A stretch of DNA of 48,006 bases, taken from Candidatus Raymondbacteria bacterium RIFOXYA2_FULL_49_16. GTDB taxonomy: Bacteria; Fibrobacterota; OXYB2-FULL-49-7; XYB2-FULL-49-35. The position numbers and the translations under genes were made by a program. The stretch spans positions 1-48,006 of the forward strand of contig MFYT01000050.1 of the NCBI GenBank assembly GCA_001789205.1, written 5' to 3'. Shown here piece after piece: positions 22,117 through 30,947 of this stretch. Position 1 is the stretch's first letter, and the number at the start of each line of letters is the position of its first letter. The notes under the pieces are model-generated. The model was not told the DNA's origin. It made no database searches and saw only the letters and a list, made by a program, of their open reading frames with translations.

Positions 22117-23039
22117 TCATCGGGTTCCATGTATCCCAGTTTCTTCTGAAACGGGGTGATACTGTGGTTGGCTTGGACAGCGTAAATAATTACTACGACG
22201 TCACTTTGAAAGAATCCCGCCTTAAAATCCTGCACGAACAGAAGAACTTCTCGTTTAACAAGGTGAACATCGCCGATGCCGCAGGAGTCAAGGCCGTGTT
22301 CGATGCACACCATTTCGATGCGGTCTGTCATTTGGCTGCCCAGGCGGGCGTGCGTTATTCCATCACCAATCCGCGCGCATATCTCGAATCAAATGAGATT
22401 GGTTTTTTCAACATCATCCAGGAGTGCAGGGAGCATAAAATTGGCAACTTGGTCTACGCGTCATCGTCCAGCGTTTACGGGAGCAATAAAAAGGTCCCTT
22501 TTTCAGTCGAAGACAGGGTCGACCACCCCATTTCGCTCTACGCGGCAACAAAGAAGGCAAACGAACTGATTGCCCATACATACTCCCATCTTTTTGGTTT
22601 GCACACAACCGGCCTTCGTTTTTTTACCGTCTATGGCCCCTATGGAAGGCCGGATATGGCTCTTTTCCTGTTCACCAAGGCTATTCTGGAAAACAAACCC
22701 ATTGATGTATACAACTTCGGCAATATGAAACGGGATTTTACGTATGTGGACGATATTGTCAGCGGCATACTAGCCTCGTTGGACAAACCCCATGTGTACG
22801 AAATTTTCAATCTGGGCAATCATAGTACGGTAAATCTTCTCTATTTCATCGAATGCATTGAAAAAGAGCTTGGGAAAACCGCCGCAAAGAACATGTTGCC
22901 CATGCAGCCGGGAGATGTTGAGGCGACCTGGGCCGATATTGATCATTCGGAGAAGATGATCGGTTTTGCGCCCAAGATTAAAATAGAAGAGGGTATTCGC
23001 AGGTTTATTGCCTGGTACCGGGAATACTATGGCGTATGA
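22083..23039 (+). CDS. NAD-dependent sugar-nucleotide epimerase, UDP-glucuronate 4-epimerase-like
   Basis: This is an extended short-chain dehydrogenase of 318 residues. The NAD loop GAAGFIG is at 8-14. A Ser-rich strand YASSSSVYG lies at about 125-133, and the catalytic YAATK is at 153-157. The [17 protein letters not shown] segment and [15 protein letters not shown] block are typical of UDP-glucuronate 4-epimerases, which make UDP-galacturonate for surface polysaccharides. UDP-glucose 4-epimerase activity cannot be excluded. The start is a repeat copy restored after a cassette insertion; the original promoter is now over 600 bases upstream. The stop overlaps the rnhA start. Confidence 0.88.
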   Translation: MKTYLVTGAAGFIGFHVSQFLLKRGDTVVGLDSVNNYYDVTLKESRLKILHEQKNFSFNKVNIADAAGVKAVFDAHHFDAVCHLAAQAGVRYSITNPRAYLESNEIGFFNIIQECREHKIGNLVYASSSSVYGSNKKVPFSVEDRVDHPISLYAATKKANELIAHTYSHLFGLHTTGLRFFTVYGPYGRPDMALFLFTKAILENKPIDVYNFGNMKRDFTYVDDIVSGILASLDKPHVYEIFNLGNHSTVNLLYFIECIEKELGKTAAKNMLPMQPGDVEATWADIDHSEKMIGFAPKIKIEEGIRRFIAWYREYYGV

Positions 23040-23488
23040 AAAGAGTTGATGTTTTTACTGACGGCGCATGCAAGGGCAATCCTGGCCCTGGCGGATATGG
23101 TGCCATTCTCAGATGCAATGGAAGGGAAAAAGAGATTTCCGGCGCTGAAGCAAATACCACCAATAATCGGATGGAACTCACCGGTCCTATCGTCGCGCTA
23201 AAACAACTCAAAGAGCCTTGCCAAGTATCAATTTGCAGCGATTCACAATATCTTTCCAAGGGCATAACCGAATGGATTGTCCGTTGGAAGCGGAACGGGT
23301 GGCGGACCGCGGCACGGAAACCTGTGCAAAACGAGGACCTGTGGCGCGAGATAGACACACTCTGCCAGACCCACACGGTTGCCTGGAAGTGGGTGAAGGG
23401 CCATGCGGGCCACACGGAAAATGAACGGTGCGATTTCCTGGCAAACGAGGCCATCGACCGTATGGCAGGTGTGTACCACAAAACATAA
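23036..23488 (+). CDS. rnhA: ribonuclease HI
   Basis: RNase HI cuts the RNA strand of RNA-DNA hybrids during replication and repair. The 150-residue length is standard. The catalytic set is visible: Asp9 in [16 protein letters not shown], Glu47 in NRMELTG, Asp69 in ICSDSQYL, and His123 with Asp133 in [17 protein letters not shown]. The start ATG 23036 overlaps the epimerase stop as ATGA, so the two are read together, and the gene shares the fate of the cassette-disrupted message upstream. Confidence 0.96.
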   Translation: MKRVDVFTDGACKGNPGPGGYGAILRCNGREKEISGAEANTTNNRMELTGPIVALKQLKEPCQVSICSDSQYLSKGITEWIVRWKRNGWRTAARKPVQNEDLWREIDTLCQTHTVAWKWVKGHAGHTENERCDFLANEAIDRMAGVYHKT

Positions 23489-23515
23489 AAGATGGAAAAA
23501 AACTACAAAAACTAC

Positions 23516-23545
23516 TTGACGAGAGATATTCAATATTTTTATCTT
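23516..23545 (+). promoter_or_regulatory. candidate promoter of the small HTH gene
   Basis: TTGACG at 23516-23521 and TATCTT at 23540-23545 lie 18 bases apart. This is the same spacing and -10 as the promoter at 21429. A start near 23552 would give a leader of about 50 bases before ATG 23602. Confidence 0.42.
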
Positions 23546-23601
23546 ATTATCAAAGAAATAGTATATTTAGGGTCCATTAACCTTTAACGTAAGGAGTGTC
23601 C

Positions 23602-23904
23602 ATGGCACGAATCAGCAAAGAAGAATTGGTAAAGCTTCAGAAGAATCTGAAGACCGATGCGGCAATCGGTGCGAAGTACGGAATCACCCGACAGGCTGTC
23701 CACCAGCTCAGGGTAAAGTACGGCATCGATTACAACCGTAAGAAGAACCTTGACCGCGACCAGAAGATCGTGGGTCAGTATAAAAAAGGCAAAACCGGCG
23801 CCGATATCGCGAAAGATATCGATCTTTCGATTTCGCAGATCTATCGCGTCATCAAGAAATACTCAAAGGGCAAAGCGGCCAAGCGCGGAAGAAGGAGAAA
23901 ATAA
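23602..23904 (+). CDS. small basic tandem helix-turn-helix DNA-binding protein
   Basis: The protein has 100 residues. An HTH-like unit occupies about 5-45 (DAAIGAKYGITRQAVHQLRVKYG). A second, resolvase-like HTH lies at about 52-90 (GADIAKDIDLSISQIYRVIKKY). The Lys/Arg tail ends AKRGRRRK. There is no recombinase catalytic domain, so it is not an invertase remnant by length alone. It may be a compact regulator or nucleoid-associated protein. AAGGAG precedes ATG 23602. The gene stands alone between its own candidate promoter and a strong terminator. No family name is certain. Confidence 0.75.
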   Translation: MARISKEELVKLQKNLKTDAAIGAKYGITRQAVHQLRVKYGIDYNRKKNLDRDQKIVGQYKKGKTGADIAKDIDLSISQIYRVIKKYSKGKAAKRGRRRK

Positions 23905-23930
23905 GCGTTTAGCCTTTTGATGGCAGATTT

Positions 23931-23966
23931 AAAAACGGCCCTCGGAAACGGGGGCCGTTTTCTTTT
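23931..23966 (+). terminator. intrinsic terminator after the HTH gene
   Basis: AAAACGGCCC pairs with GGGGCCGTTTT across a short TCGGAAAC-containing loop, and TCTTTTATATTTT follows. It begins 27 bases after the HTH stop and ends just before uvrC, so uvrC needs its own start of transcription. Confidence 0.85.
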
Positions 23967-23981
23967 ATATTTTATCCAACC

Positions 23982-25790
23982 ATGATTTCCAACCATCAGG
24001 AACGGCTAAAACTCTTGCCGCAGCTGCCCGGCATATACCAGTTTTTGGAAAAAGGGATCATTATCTATGTAGGAAAAGCCAGGGTCCTGCGCGACAGAGT
24101 CAGATCGTATTTTACCCCTTCAAATAGCGACCTGAAGGTGCAAGCCATGGTCTCGCGCGCCGATGATGTTGAGTGGATCGTCACTGGATCGGAAATTGAA
24201 GCGCTTATTCTCGAAAATACCCTGATAAAGAAGCACCGGCCCCGCTACAATATAGACCTCAAGGATGATAAACGATATCCCTATCTTCATGTCACGCTCA
24301 ACGAGCCCTTCCCGCGCATCGAAGTTGTGCGTTCGCTAGCAAAAAGAGGGGGGCGCTACTTTGGTCCCTATGTCGATACGGCAAGCATGCGGCGGGTGCT
24401 TAAAATGGCCGAGGAGGTCTTTCATCTGCGTACATGCGCCAAGGCGCTTCCGCTGAACAAACCCGGCAGGCCGTGCATCAATTTCCAGATGGGAAAATGC
24501 CTGGGACTCTGTTCCGGGGTTGTCATCGGCGAACAGTACCGGCAACAGGTTGACCAGGCCCTTCTTTTTCTCTCTGGAAAGAACAAGGCGCTGGTGAACG
24601 AGCTTGAGGACGCAATGGTGTGCGCATCAGGTGACCTCGAGTTTGAAAAAGCGGCTGGTCTGAGGGACGCCATTGCCGCCATTCGCTCGGTTATCCGCAA
24701 ACAACACATGGCTTTCAACGAAGCCATTGACCGGGACATCATTGCCGGCGCAATGCGCGGCAAAGACGCCTGCGTCACGCTTTTCATGGTCCGTGAAGGC
24801 GCGGTGACAGGACGTCACCATTATTTCATGAAAATAAGCGGCAATGAAAGCGACCCCGAGCTTTTTGAATCATTCATAGAAAACTATTACAAAAAGGAGC
24901 TCTATATCCCCGGTGAAATCTATGTCCAGTCTTTGCCGGCAAACAGCGACATGCTCAATCCATGGCTTTGCCATGAAGCAGGAAGGCCGGTTTCCATTGT
25001 CCAGCCCCAACGAGGCGAAAAGGTACGTCTCATGGAACTGGCGCGACAGAACGCCGAACTGCTCCTGCACGAGTTGTTCCTCAAACGGGACAAGTATGCT
25101 GCCAGGACAGCTCCTTCCGTGGAATTTCTGATGAAGGACCTTGGCCTTTCTCTTTTACCGTGGCGGATAGAAGCGTACGACATCTCCCATATACAGGGCA
25201 GCGACACCGTAGCCTCGCAAGTCACTTTTATCAACGGCAGACCTCAGAAGAGCGAATACCGACGGTATGCCATACGCAGCGCAGGCGGGTCAGACGATTA
25301 TGCGGCAATGAAAGAGGTGATTGAGCGGAGGCTTGCGCGGACCAGCGGCGATGCGTCAAAACTACCCGACCTTTTTCTCATTGACGGCGGCAAGGGCCAG
25401 CTCTCTTCAGCCGTTGGGGTGCTTGCGGGCCGCGGTCTCGAACACCGGCAGATAGTATCCCTCGCAAAGCGCCTTGAAGAGGTCTTTGTGCCGGGCAAAG
25501 AGGAGCCCATCGTCATCTCCCGGCGCTCGCCCGGACTCAGGCTCCTGCAGCGCATCAGGGACGAGGCGCACCGGTTTGCCGTGAGCTATCACCGGAACAA
25601 GAGGGCCAAACGCCTTTTGCACTCTGAACTCGATGCGCTTGCGGGCGTGGGGGAGAAACGAAAGGCGCTTCTGTTAAAAAAATTCGGATCTGTCGAAATG
25701 GTCAAGAGGCAGGACGCTGAAAGCCTGGCTGCCGCGGGGCTTCCGCGTACGCTTGCCGAGACGCTTGTCGCCTTGTTCCAGAGCGGTTAA
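23982..25790 (+). CDS. uvrC: UvrABC system protein C
   Basis: UvrC makes both cuts around a DNA lesion in nucleotide excision repair. The 602 residues include the N-terminal GIY-YIG nuclease (PGIYQFLEKGIIIYVGKA). A Cys-containing segment (TCAKALPLNKPGRPC) and a UvrB-contacting region (LEDAMVCASGDLEFEKAAGLRDAI) follow. The RNase-H-like nuclease has YDISHIQGSDTVAS and LFLIDGGKGQL, and a C-terminal helix-hairpin-helix (LDALAGVGEKRKALLL) closes it. No Shine-Dalgarno sequence precedes ATG 23982, and TATATTTTATCC upstream suggests a very short leader. The stop overlaps the converging htrA-like gene by four bases. Confidence 0.97.
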   Translation: MISNHQERLKLLPQLPGIYQFLEKGIIIYVGKARVLRDRVRSYFTPSNSDLKVQAMVSRADDVEWIVTGSEIEALILENTLIKKHRPRYNIDLKDDKRYPYLHVTLNEPFPRIEVVRSLAKRGGRYFGPYVDTASMRRVLKMAEEVFHLRTCAKALPLNKPGRPCINFQMGKCLGLCSGVVIGEQYRQQVDQALLFLSGKNKALVNELEDAMVCASGDLEFEKAAGLRDAIAAIRSVIRKQHMAFNEAIDRDIIAGAMRGKDACVTLFMVREGAVTGRHHYFMKISGNESDPELFESFIENYYKKELYIPGEIYVQSLPANSDMLNPWLCHEAGRPVSIVQPQRGEKVRLMELARQNAELLLHELFLKRDKYAARTAPSVEFLMKDLGLSLLPWRIEAYDISHIQGSDTVASQVTFINGRPQKSEYRRYAIRSAGGSDDYAAMKEVIERRLARTSGDASKLPDLFLIDGGKGQLSSAVGVLAGRGLEHRQIVSLAKRLEEVFVPGKEEPIVISRRSPGLRLLQRIRDEAHRFAVSYHRNKRAKRLLHSELDALAGVGEKRKALLLKKFGSVEMVKRQDAESLAAAGLPRTLAETLVALFQSG

Positions 25791-26878
25791 TTGTTCCGCG
25801 CGCCCATCACCGCTTTTATCGCAAGTTTTTTACCCTGTCTGAGGATTTTACATTCAACGGATTTATGCGGTGCGCTATGGGCGACCATGTTCCGCAGTTC
25901 GTGAATGGAATGGATATCCCTGCCATTGAACGCGAGAACAACATCCCCATTTTGCAGTCCGGCCTCTTCAGCGGGGGATTTTGGCTGAACGCGGGCGATC
26001 AGGGCGCCTTCCGCTGATTGCAGGTCAAGGGCGTTGGCAAGATCGGGATCAATGGCCTGGAGATCAACACCCAGCCATCCGCGACGCACATGTCCTGTTT
26101 TTATGATGGATTCGGCCACCCAGGCGATCAGGTTTGAAGGAATAGCAAATCCAATGCCAATGTTTTCCGAGTTTGGCGTTAGGATCAGGGTATTCATACC
26201 TATAAGTTGGCCATCAAGATCTATAAGCGCGCCACCGCTGTTGCCGGGATTAATAGGCGCATCGGTCTGGACATAATCAACATACAGGTCGGAAGTGAAT
26301 GTGGTGTGGCGTCCAACAGCACTCACAATGCCCGAAGTGACTGAATTTTGAAGGCCCATGGGACTGCCGATTGCAATGACCCATTGGCCCGTGTTCAGCG
26401 AGTCGGAATTTCCAATGGGAATGGGTTTTGTGGAAACGTCGATTTTGAGCACCGCGATATCCGTGAGCGAATCGATCCCGAGCACGCGCGCCGCGTATTC
26501 CTGCCTGTTTTCGAGCGCAACAGTGATGGTTTGGGCCGCTTTCACCACATGGGCATTAGTAGCTATATGGCCTTTCCGTGAAATGACAATTCCCGAACCG
26601 CTGCTTTGGGACTTAAGTTGGGCAGGAGAGCCAAATAGAGGCACCACTGTATCAGTACGTTCGGTTTTAATAAGTACTACCGATGGACTGAGCTTTTCAA
26701 CAATATACGAAGCAAGAAGACCCTGGGCGTCTTTTTTCCGCAGGACCTCAGGGGCCAGTTGGGCGCCGCCAAGGAAGCTGGTTTTTGGCAACCGGGGCAG
26801 GATATGGGATTGGAAAACAACAACCAGGCCAATACCGAGCACGAAGATAAACAAAGCCTTTTTATAGAGTGATCCCAT
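25787..26878 (-). CDS. HtrA/DegP-like trypsin-type serine protease with PDZ domain
   Basis: The 363-residue protein has an N-terminal membrane anchor at about 6-22. Its protease domain holds the triad His110 (TNAHVV), Asp140 (LTDIAVLKI) and Ser214 (GNSGGAL). One PDZ domain lies at about 265-350 (PAEEAGLQNGDVVLAFNG). One PDZ plus a membrane anchor is like DegS or two-component stress sensors more than soluble DegP. It should act on misfolded envelope proteins or in regulated proteolysis. It is the last gene of the tatC-tatA/folate-rlmB operon, starting six bases after the rlmB stop. Confidence 0.93.
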   Translation of the reverse strand: MGSLYKKALFIFVLGIGLVVVFQSHILPRLPKTSFLGGAQLAPEVLRKKDAQGLLASYIVEKLSPSVVLIKTERTDTVVPLFGSPAQLKSQSSGSGIVISRKGHIATNAHVVKAAQTITVALENRQEYAARVLGIDSLTDIAVLKIDVSTKPIPIGNSDSLNTGQWVIAIGSPMGLQNSVTSGIVSAVGRHTTFTSDLYVDYVQTDAPINPGNSGGALIDLDGQLIGMNTLILTPNSENIGIGFAIPSNLIAWVAESIIKTGHVRRGWLGVDLQAIDPDLANALDLQSAEGALIARVQPKSPAEEAGLQNGDVVLAFNGRDIHSIHELRNMVAHSAPHKSVECKILRQGKKLAIKAVMGARNN

Positions 26879-26884
26879 TGTGCA

Positions 26885-27652
26885 TCAGTCCTTGTGTTTA
26901 CGGGCCTTGCAGGCGCGCTGCCGCACTGCCTCAAAAATGACCACAGCCCCGGCCGCTGAAACGTTCAGGGAACCAATAGGGCCCTGTGAAGGAATATGGA
27001 CCACTTCGTCGAGGTTGCGCCTCACGTGGGGCCGTATGCCCACATTTTCCCCTCCGAGCACCAGGGCAATGGGACCCGAGAGATCAGCGTCATGGAGGCT
27101 GCGGCCTTGTCCTGATTCGCATCCCACAATCCGGATGCCCTGTTCCTTCAGCGACTTCAATGTAGCAGGCATGTCGTTTACCCGGGTAATGTCCATATAG
27201 GTGATTGCGCCCGCGGAGGCCTTTTCCGTCCCATAACTCAGACCTGCCGCTCCTGTACGAGGCAGAATGATCCCATGCATACCAGCGCACAGCGCGGTAC
27301 GTACGAGCGCGCCCAGGTTTTGCGGGTCTTCGACGCCCTCGGGAATAAGCAAGAAGGGGCTCTCCTTTTTTTCGTTAACAGCAATAAGAATTGTGTCAAG
27401 CGATGCGTATTCCTTTACCGAACAGCGCGCAAGAACGCCCTGGTGGTTGCCTTTGTATATCTTGTCCAGCTTGGCGTGAGGAACAAGGTTGACCGGTATT
27501 TTCCGTTGGCGGGCTATCTTTAGGATTTCAAAGAGCCGTTGGTTTTTCAGGTCGTTCTGAATAGTGACGCTTTCAAACGAGCGGCCTGCCACAAGGGCCT
27601 CGCGGACGGGATTTATTCCCGCTATAAGCTGAACGCTGTTTTCATTTTCCAT
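26885..27652 (-). CDS. rlmB: 23S rRNA (guanosine-2'-O)-methyltransferase RlmB, SpoU/TrmH family
   Basis: The 255 residues comprise an N-terminal RNA-binding part (LIAGINPVREALVAG) and a SPOUT methyltransferase. The knot motifs are visible: GVEDPQNLGALVRTA, ALVLGGENVGIRPHVR, and IPSQGPIGSLNVSAAGAVVIFE. RlmB methylates the ribose of a guanosine in 23S rRNA; other TrmH-type targets cannot be excluded from sequence. Its start overlaps the upstream fusion gene by 11 bases, so it belongs to the Tat-containing operon. Confidence 0.92.
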   Translation of the reverse strand: MENENSVQLIAGINPVREALVAGRSFESVTIQNDLKNQRLFEILKIARQRKIPVNLVPHAKLDKIYKGNHQGVLARCSVKEYASLDTILIAVNEKKESPFLLIPEGVEDPQNLGALVRTALCAGMHGIILPRTGAAGLSYGTEKASAGAITYMDITRVNDMPATLKSLKEQGIRIVGCESGQGRSLHDADLSGPIALVLGGENVGIRPHVRRNLDEVVHIPSQGPIGSLNVSAAGAVVIFEAVRQRACKARKHKD

Positions 27653-28427
27653 AGTTTGGGGCCTCTATTGTTTCAAGGGGTGAAAAGACGAGGTCCATGG
27701 GCACATCGTGCTCTTCCTTGGGAATGTAATATGCGTAAATCTGCTCATTGAATGCAATGCCCCAGAGCGGTTTTTTTCCTTCCAGGGGCGACAGGAAGCG
27801 GTCAAAATAGCCCATGCCGCGGCCCATCCGGGTACGGTTGCGGTCAAAGGAAACGCCTGGCACAATAAAGAGGTCTATGAGCAGCGGGGCCGAGGGAATG
27901 CGAAGCTTCTCGATTGGTTCGGGTATCTGGTAGGCGCCTGGCGCGCAATCAGCGTCAATGTCGCTGATATACGCCGCCCTCAATTCGCCGGTCTCCTTTA
28001 TGCAATAGGGAATACAGACTGATTTTCCCGCAGTAAGAGCGTTGCGTATCAGGGGCTGGGTATCGACCTCCTCGGGAAGGGACATGAAGCAGAAGAGCGT
28101 GCGCGCAGCTGCATAAGCAGGGTGCGAGGTGATTTTTACGGTTATCTCGGCGCTCTGCCGTGCGCGTTCCTCAATGCTCAATTCCTTGGCAAGGCGCAGA
28201 CAGTTTCTCCGGATGCTTTCACGTTCAGTTGTCCGGATCTTTTTCTCGTCGTGGGGAGGCTCGGTTATTGCCATGAGTTCCCTGGTGAATTCGTCCCGGT
28301 ATTTCTTGAGCGAACCGAACAGCTTTCCCAGGTCGCGCATGATACCCGAGACCCCCTTTGCACCGAAAAGAATAAGGACAAGGACTGTAACGAGAACAAT
28401 TTCCTGGAACCCGATACCGCTGTTCAT
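27642..28427 (-). CDS. TatA-like domain fused to 5-formyltetrahydrofolate cyclo-ligase
   Basis: Residues 1-50 form a TatA-type unit. It has a short periplasmic end, one membrane helix (VLVTVLVLILFGAKGV, about 11-26), then an amphipathic helix with the DLGKLFGSLKKYRDEF pattern. From about 65 the protein is a 5-formyl-THF cyclo-ligase, with RESIRRNCL and FMSLPEEVDTQP. Its nucleotide/substrate loop RMGRGMGYFDRFL lies at about 200-212. That enzyme turns 5-formyl-THF into methenyl-THF with ATP. The ATG overlaps the tatC stop, so this is also the operon's only TatA-like protein. An in-frame ATG at 28274 with AGGGA nearby could yield the folate enzyme alone. I do not know of this fusion as a standard architecture. 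Confidence 0.85.
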   Translation of the reverse strand: MNSGIGFQEIVLVTVLVLILFGAKGVSGIMRDLGKLFGSLKKYRDEFTRELMAITEPPHDEKKIRTTERESIRRNCLRLAKELSIEERARQSAEITVKITSHPAYAAARTLFCFMSLPEEVDTQPLIRNALTAGKSVCIPYCIKETGELRAAYISDIDADCAPGAYQIPEPIEKLRIPSAPLLIDLFIVPGVSFDRNRTRMGRGMGYFDRFLSPLEGKKPLWGIAFNEQIYAYYIPKEEHDVPMDLVFSPLETIEAPNYGK

Positions 28428-29167
28428 TTTTTTCTCCGCGCGCAGTAAGAGACGCCTATGCTGAGACCGTAGAGGACCAGAAGGGGGGCCGCCATGAGGG
28501 TCTGGCTGAAGACATCTGGTGGAGTGAGAATGGCGGAAATGATGAAAATGATCACGATTGCGTATTTATATTGGCGCACCAGAAAACCAGGAGTTATGAT
28601 CCCCAGCCGGGTGAGTATAAAAGAGAAAATGGGCATTTCAAAGACCAGCCCAAAGGCCAGGAGCAGCTTGACGATGAACCCGATATATATGTTGATTGAG
28701 AGCCGCGCGACAAGATCGACTGTGGAGAATTCAAGCAGGAAGTTAAAGGCCACGGGAAGCACCAGGAAATAGCAGAAGAGCACGCCGCCGACGAAGAAAA
28801 TCGTGGTGAAAAAAACAACCGGTACAATCAGGCGCTGTTCATCATGGAAAAGACCCGGCGCTATAAAGCGCCATACCTGGTAGAGGACAATGGGGATGGC
28901 GGAAAAAAGGCCGCCAAAGAGGGCTATCTTGATGCTGACCATAAAGGCTTCGGTCGGGTTGGTGTACATCAGTTCCGGAGGATGCTCGAGCCCGCTCAAG
29001 GGGTAGCCGGTGAATAGGGAGAGGATCTCTTTCCAGAAAAAATAGCAGGCGCTGCCGCAAACAAAAACGGCGATGACCGACTTAAGCAGCCTGAAACGGA
29101 GCTCGTCCAGGTGTTCGGCGAATGACATTTCCCTGCCGGTGACTTCTCCCATGGGATAAAGATACAT
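28424..29167 (-). CDS. tatC: Sec-independent protein translocase TatC
   Basis: TatC is the receptor for twin-arginine signal peptides in the inner membrane. The product is up to 247 residues with six membrane segments. The N-terminal SFAEHLDELRFRLLKS motif, the conserved FxSxxxP-like periplasmic loop region and FEMPIFSFILTRLG are present. The start is uncertain. ATG 29167 gives the longest form; ATG 29152 and ATG 29128 are also possible, and the last stands just behind CAGGGAA at the usual family start. It heads a minus-strand operon whose next gene supplies a TatA-like domain. No clear Tat substrate is in the window. Confidence 0.94.
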   Translation of the reverse strand: MYLYPMGEVTGREMSFAEHLDELRFRLLKSVIAVFVCGSACYFFWKEILSLFTGYPLSGLEHPPELMYTNPTEAFMVSIKIALFGGLFSAIPIVLYQVWRFIAPGLFHDEQRLIVPVVFFTTIFFVGGVLFCYFLVLPVAFNFLLEFSTVDLVARLSINIYIGFIVKLLLAFGLVFEMPIFSFILTRLGIITPGFLVRQYKYAIVIIFIISAILTPPDVFSQTLMAAPLLVLYGLSIGVSYCARRKK

Positions 29168-29255
29168 AATTTTATATTGCTATTGACAGTCTGGTATGCT
29201 ATATTATGCGCTGTCTTTATTTATGCGTTTAGTGGCCATATACAAGGAGTATGCG

Positions 29256-29957
29256 ATGTCCAGAGTGATTACCCTGCTTGTCATGGGCTTCATGGCGTTC
29301 TCGTGCCTTTCCTGCGCCAAGCTCAAATCCATTTCAGGCGCAAAGGGCGCAAAGACTGAACTGAAAACAGAGAACGAAAAGGCGAGTTACGCTCTTGGCA
29401 TGGATATCGGGACCCAGCTTAGAGACGTACAATCCAATATTGATTTTGACGCATTCGTACAGGGTATCAGGGACACGCTCGAGGGTAAAAAGACCCTGCT
29501 TACCCCGGAACAGGCCATGGCGATCAAAACTGAGTTTTTTCAGAAAATGCAAGCGGAAAAGTCGCAGAAAAACACTTCCGAAGGCGATCTGTTCCTTGCT
29601 GAAAACAAGAAAAAACCGGGCATTATTATCACTCCCTCTGGTCTCCAATATATTATTCTTACCGCTGGAAAGGGACCAAAACCCGTTGCCACGGACAAAG
29701 TCGTTGTCCACTATAGCGGAACCCTTATCGATGGGACTGAATTTGACAGTTCGTACAAACGGGGACAACCAGCGACATTTGTCCTCAATCAGGTCATCCC
29801 TGGTTGGACCGAGGCCATTCAGCTCATGAATGTGGGCGCCAAATACCGCTTTTTTATCCCTTCGCAGCTGGCCTATGGCGAGCGTGGCGCTGGCCCGCGT
29901 ATTGGTCCAAATGCAACGCTTATTTTCGAAGTGGAACTGATCAACATAGAAAAATAA
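29256..29957 (+). CDS. FKBP-type peptidyl-prolyl isomerase lipoprotein (Mip/FkpA-like)
   Basis: The 233-residue product has a lipoprotein signal with LSC. A helical dimerisation region follows (KASYALGMDIGTQL, FVQGIRDTLEGKK). A C-terminal FKBP domain has VVVHYSGTLIDGTEFDSSY, VIPGWTEAIQLM, and YGERGAGPRIGPNATLIFEV. It helps fold envelope proteins by turning prolyl bonds. ATG 29256 has AAGGAG upstream and gives the lipoprotein signal; the frame is open earlier but without one. The next gene starts six bases after its stop. Confidence 0.94.
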   Translation: MSRVITLLVMGFMAFSCLSCAKLKSISGAKGAKTELKTENEKASYALGMDIGTQLRDVQSNIDFDAFVQGIRDTLEGKKTLLTPEQAMAIKTEFFQKMQAEKSQKNTSEGDLFLAENKKKPGIIITPSGLQYIILTAGKGPKPVATDKVVVHYSGTLIDGTEFDSSYKRGQPATFVLNQVIPGWTEAIQLMNVGAKYRFFIPSQLAYGERGAGPRIGPNATLIFEVELINIEK

Positions 29958-29963
29958 TACCGC

Positions 29964-30947
29964 ATGCGCACACGAGCGCTGATACTTTCATTTTTGGTGA
30001 TAGTTATCTGCGCTTTTTTATTTGTTTTTATCAAGCAGCAGGAAATTTTTATCTGGGCGGCGAACCGGACCATCCGCGCGCATCTGGGGCCCAGGGCTTC
30101 TTTTTCAACCCTTTCTGTTTCGCATAAGACTATAACACTCCATTCATTCAGGTTTGGTTCCTATTTCAAGGCACAGGAGGTCATTATTGCCGCTGGTGCG
30201 CGCGCGTGGCTTTTGCCTGGAAAGGCCGCCGCATCAATGTGTTTCACAAAGGCCAAACTTTTTGGCATTGATCTGATTTCCGGAAACGCCGCCTTTTTAC
30301 GTAAAAAGGACGAGGCGCATTTTTTTAACGCTGAAGCGATTACCGCATACGGTACTCCGGGTGTCTTGGTAACTGTCTCAGGCCTATTTATCCCTAACGG
30401 AGAAAAGAAATTTCTGGCGGATACTGTCCGGTTTGCCGTATCAGGTTCAAAGGGATTTATAAGCGCCTGCACATTGAGTGAAGCGGGCTTTTCCGGAAGC
30501 CTGGGGCTTGCCGTGCAAGCGGACGATTTCAGAAAGGCATGCGGGCTTGAACGCCTCTTTGAAGGTGAGGTTGCTTTGTCCGGGAATGTGACCGGATCCG
30601 ACAAGGGGCTTTTGGGTGCCATGGAATTTTCTTCCAAAAGGCTGGCCACTGATTCCATCGCCCTTACTGATGTGGCGGGAAACGCATTTTTTTCAGCAAA
30701 AGAACTTGTCATACCTTCCGTTACCTTATCATTGTATGGCGGCAAGGCCCATGGCCGCATGGCCTTTGCTTACACCCAGAAAAGGAAGACGTATGATATC
30801 AGGCTCGCCATGAGCGGCATGGACCTCAACCAAGTAAAGTCCAAATCAAATCTCCTTGCCTTCAATGGACGGTATTCCGGTACGGTTGAACTGTCGGGAG
30901 AAGCTGAGACCTGGGCCAAGGTCTTGGAAAAAATGAAGCTATTCTAA
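29964..30947 (+). CDS. AsmA-like periplasmic protein, unknown function
   Basis: The 327-residue protein has one N-terminal membrane segment (LILSFLVIVICAFLFVF). A beta-rich periplasmic region follows, with repeats of the type 'SFRFGSYFKAQEV', 'AFAYTQKRKTYDIRLAMSG' and 'YSGTVELSGEAETWAKVL'. This pattern is like AsmA or the short relatives of TamB that act in outer-membrane lipid or protein transfer. It is much shorter than classical AsmA, and family membership is a guess from style. Co-transcription with the FKBP lipoprotein supports an envelope role. The end overlaps the converging HAD gene by nine bases. Confidence 0.55.
   Translation: MRTRALILSFLVIVICAFLFVFIKQQEIFIWAANRTIRAHLGPRASFSTLSVSHKTITLHSFRFGSYFKAQEVIIAAGARAWLLPGKAAASMCFTKAKLFGIDLISGNAAFLRKKDEAHFFNAEAITAYGTPGVLVTVSGLFIPNGEKKFLADTVRFAVSGSKGFISACTLSEAGFSGSLGLAVQADDFRKACGLERLFEGEVALSGNVTGSDKGLLGAMEFSSKRLATDSIALTDVAGNAFFSAKELVIPSVTLSLYGGKAHGRMAFAYTQKRKTYDIRLAMSGMDLNQVKSKSNLLAFNGRYSGTVELSGEAETWAKVLEKMKLF

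Noticed and set aside
29183-29207. TTGACA plus TATTAT as a promoter for the FKBP gene
   Set aside because: The two boxes are only 13 bases apart, too close for a standard promoter; the true start cannot be placed.
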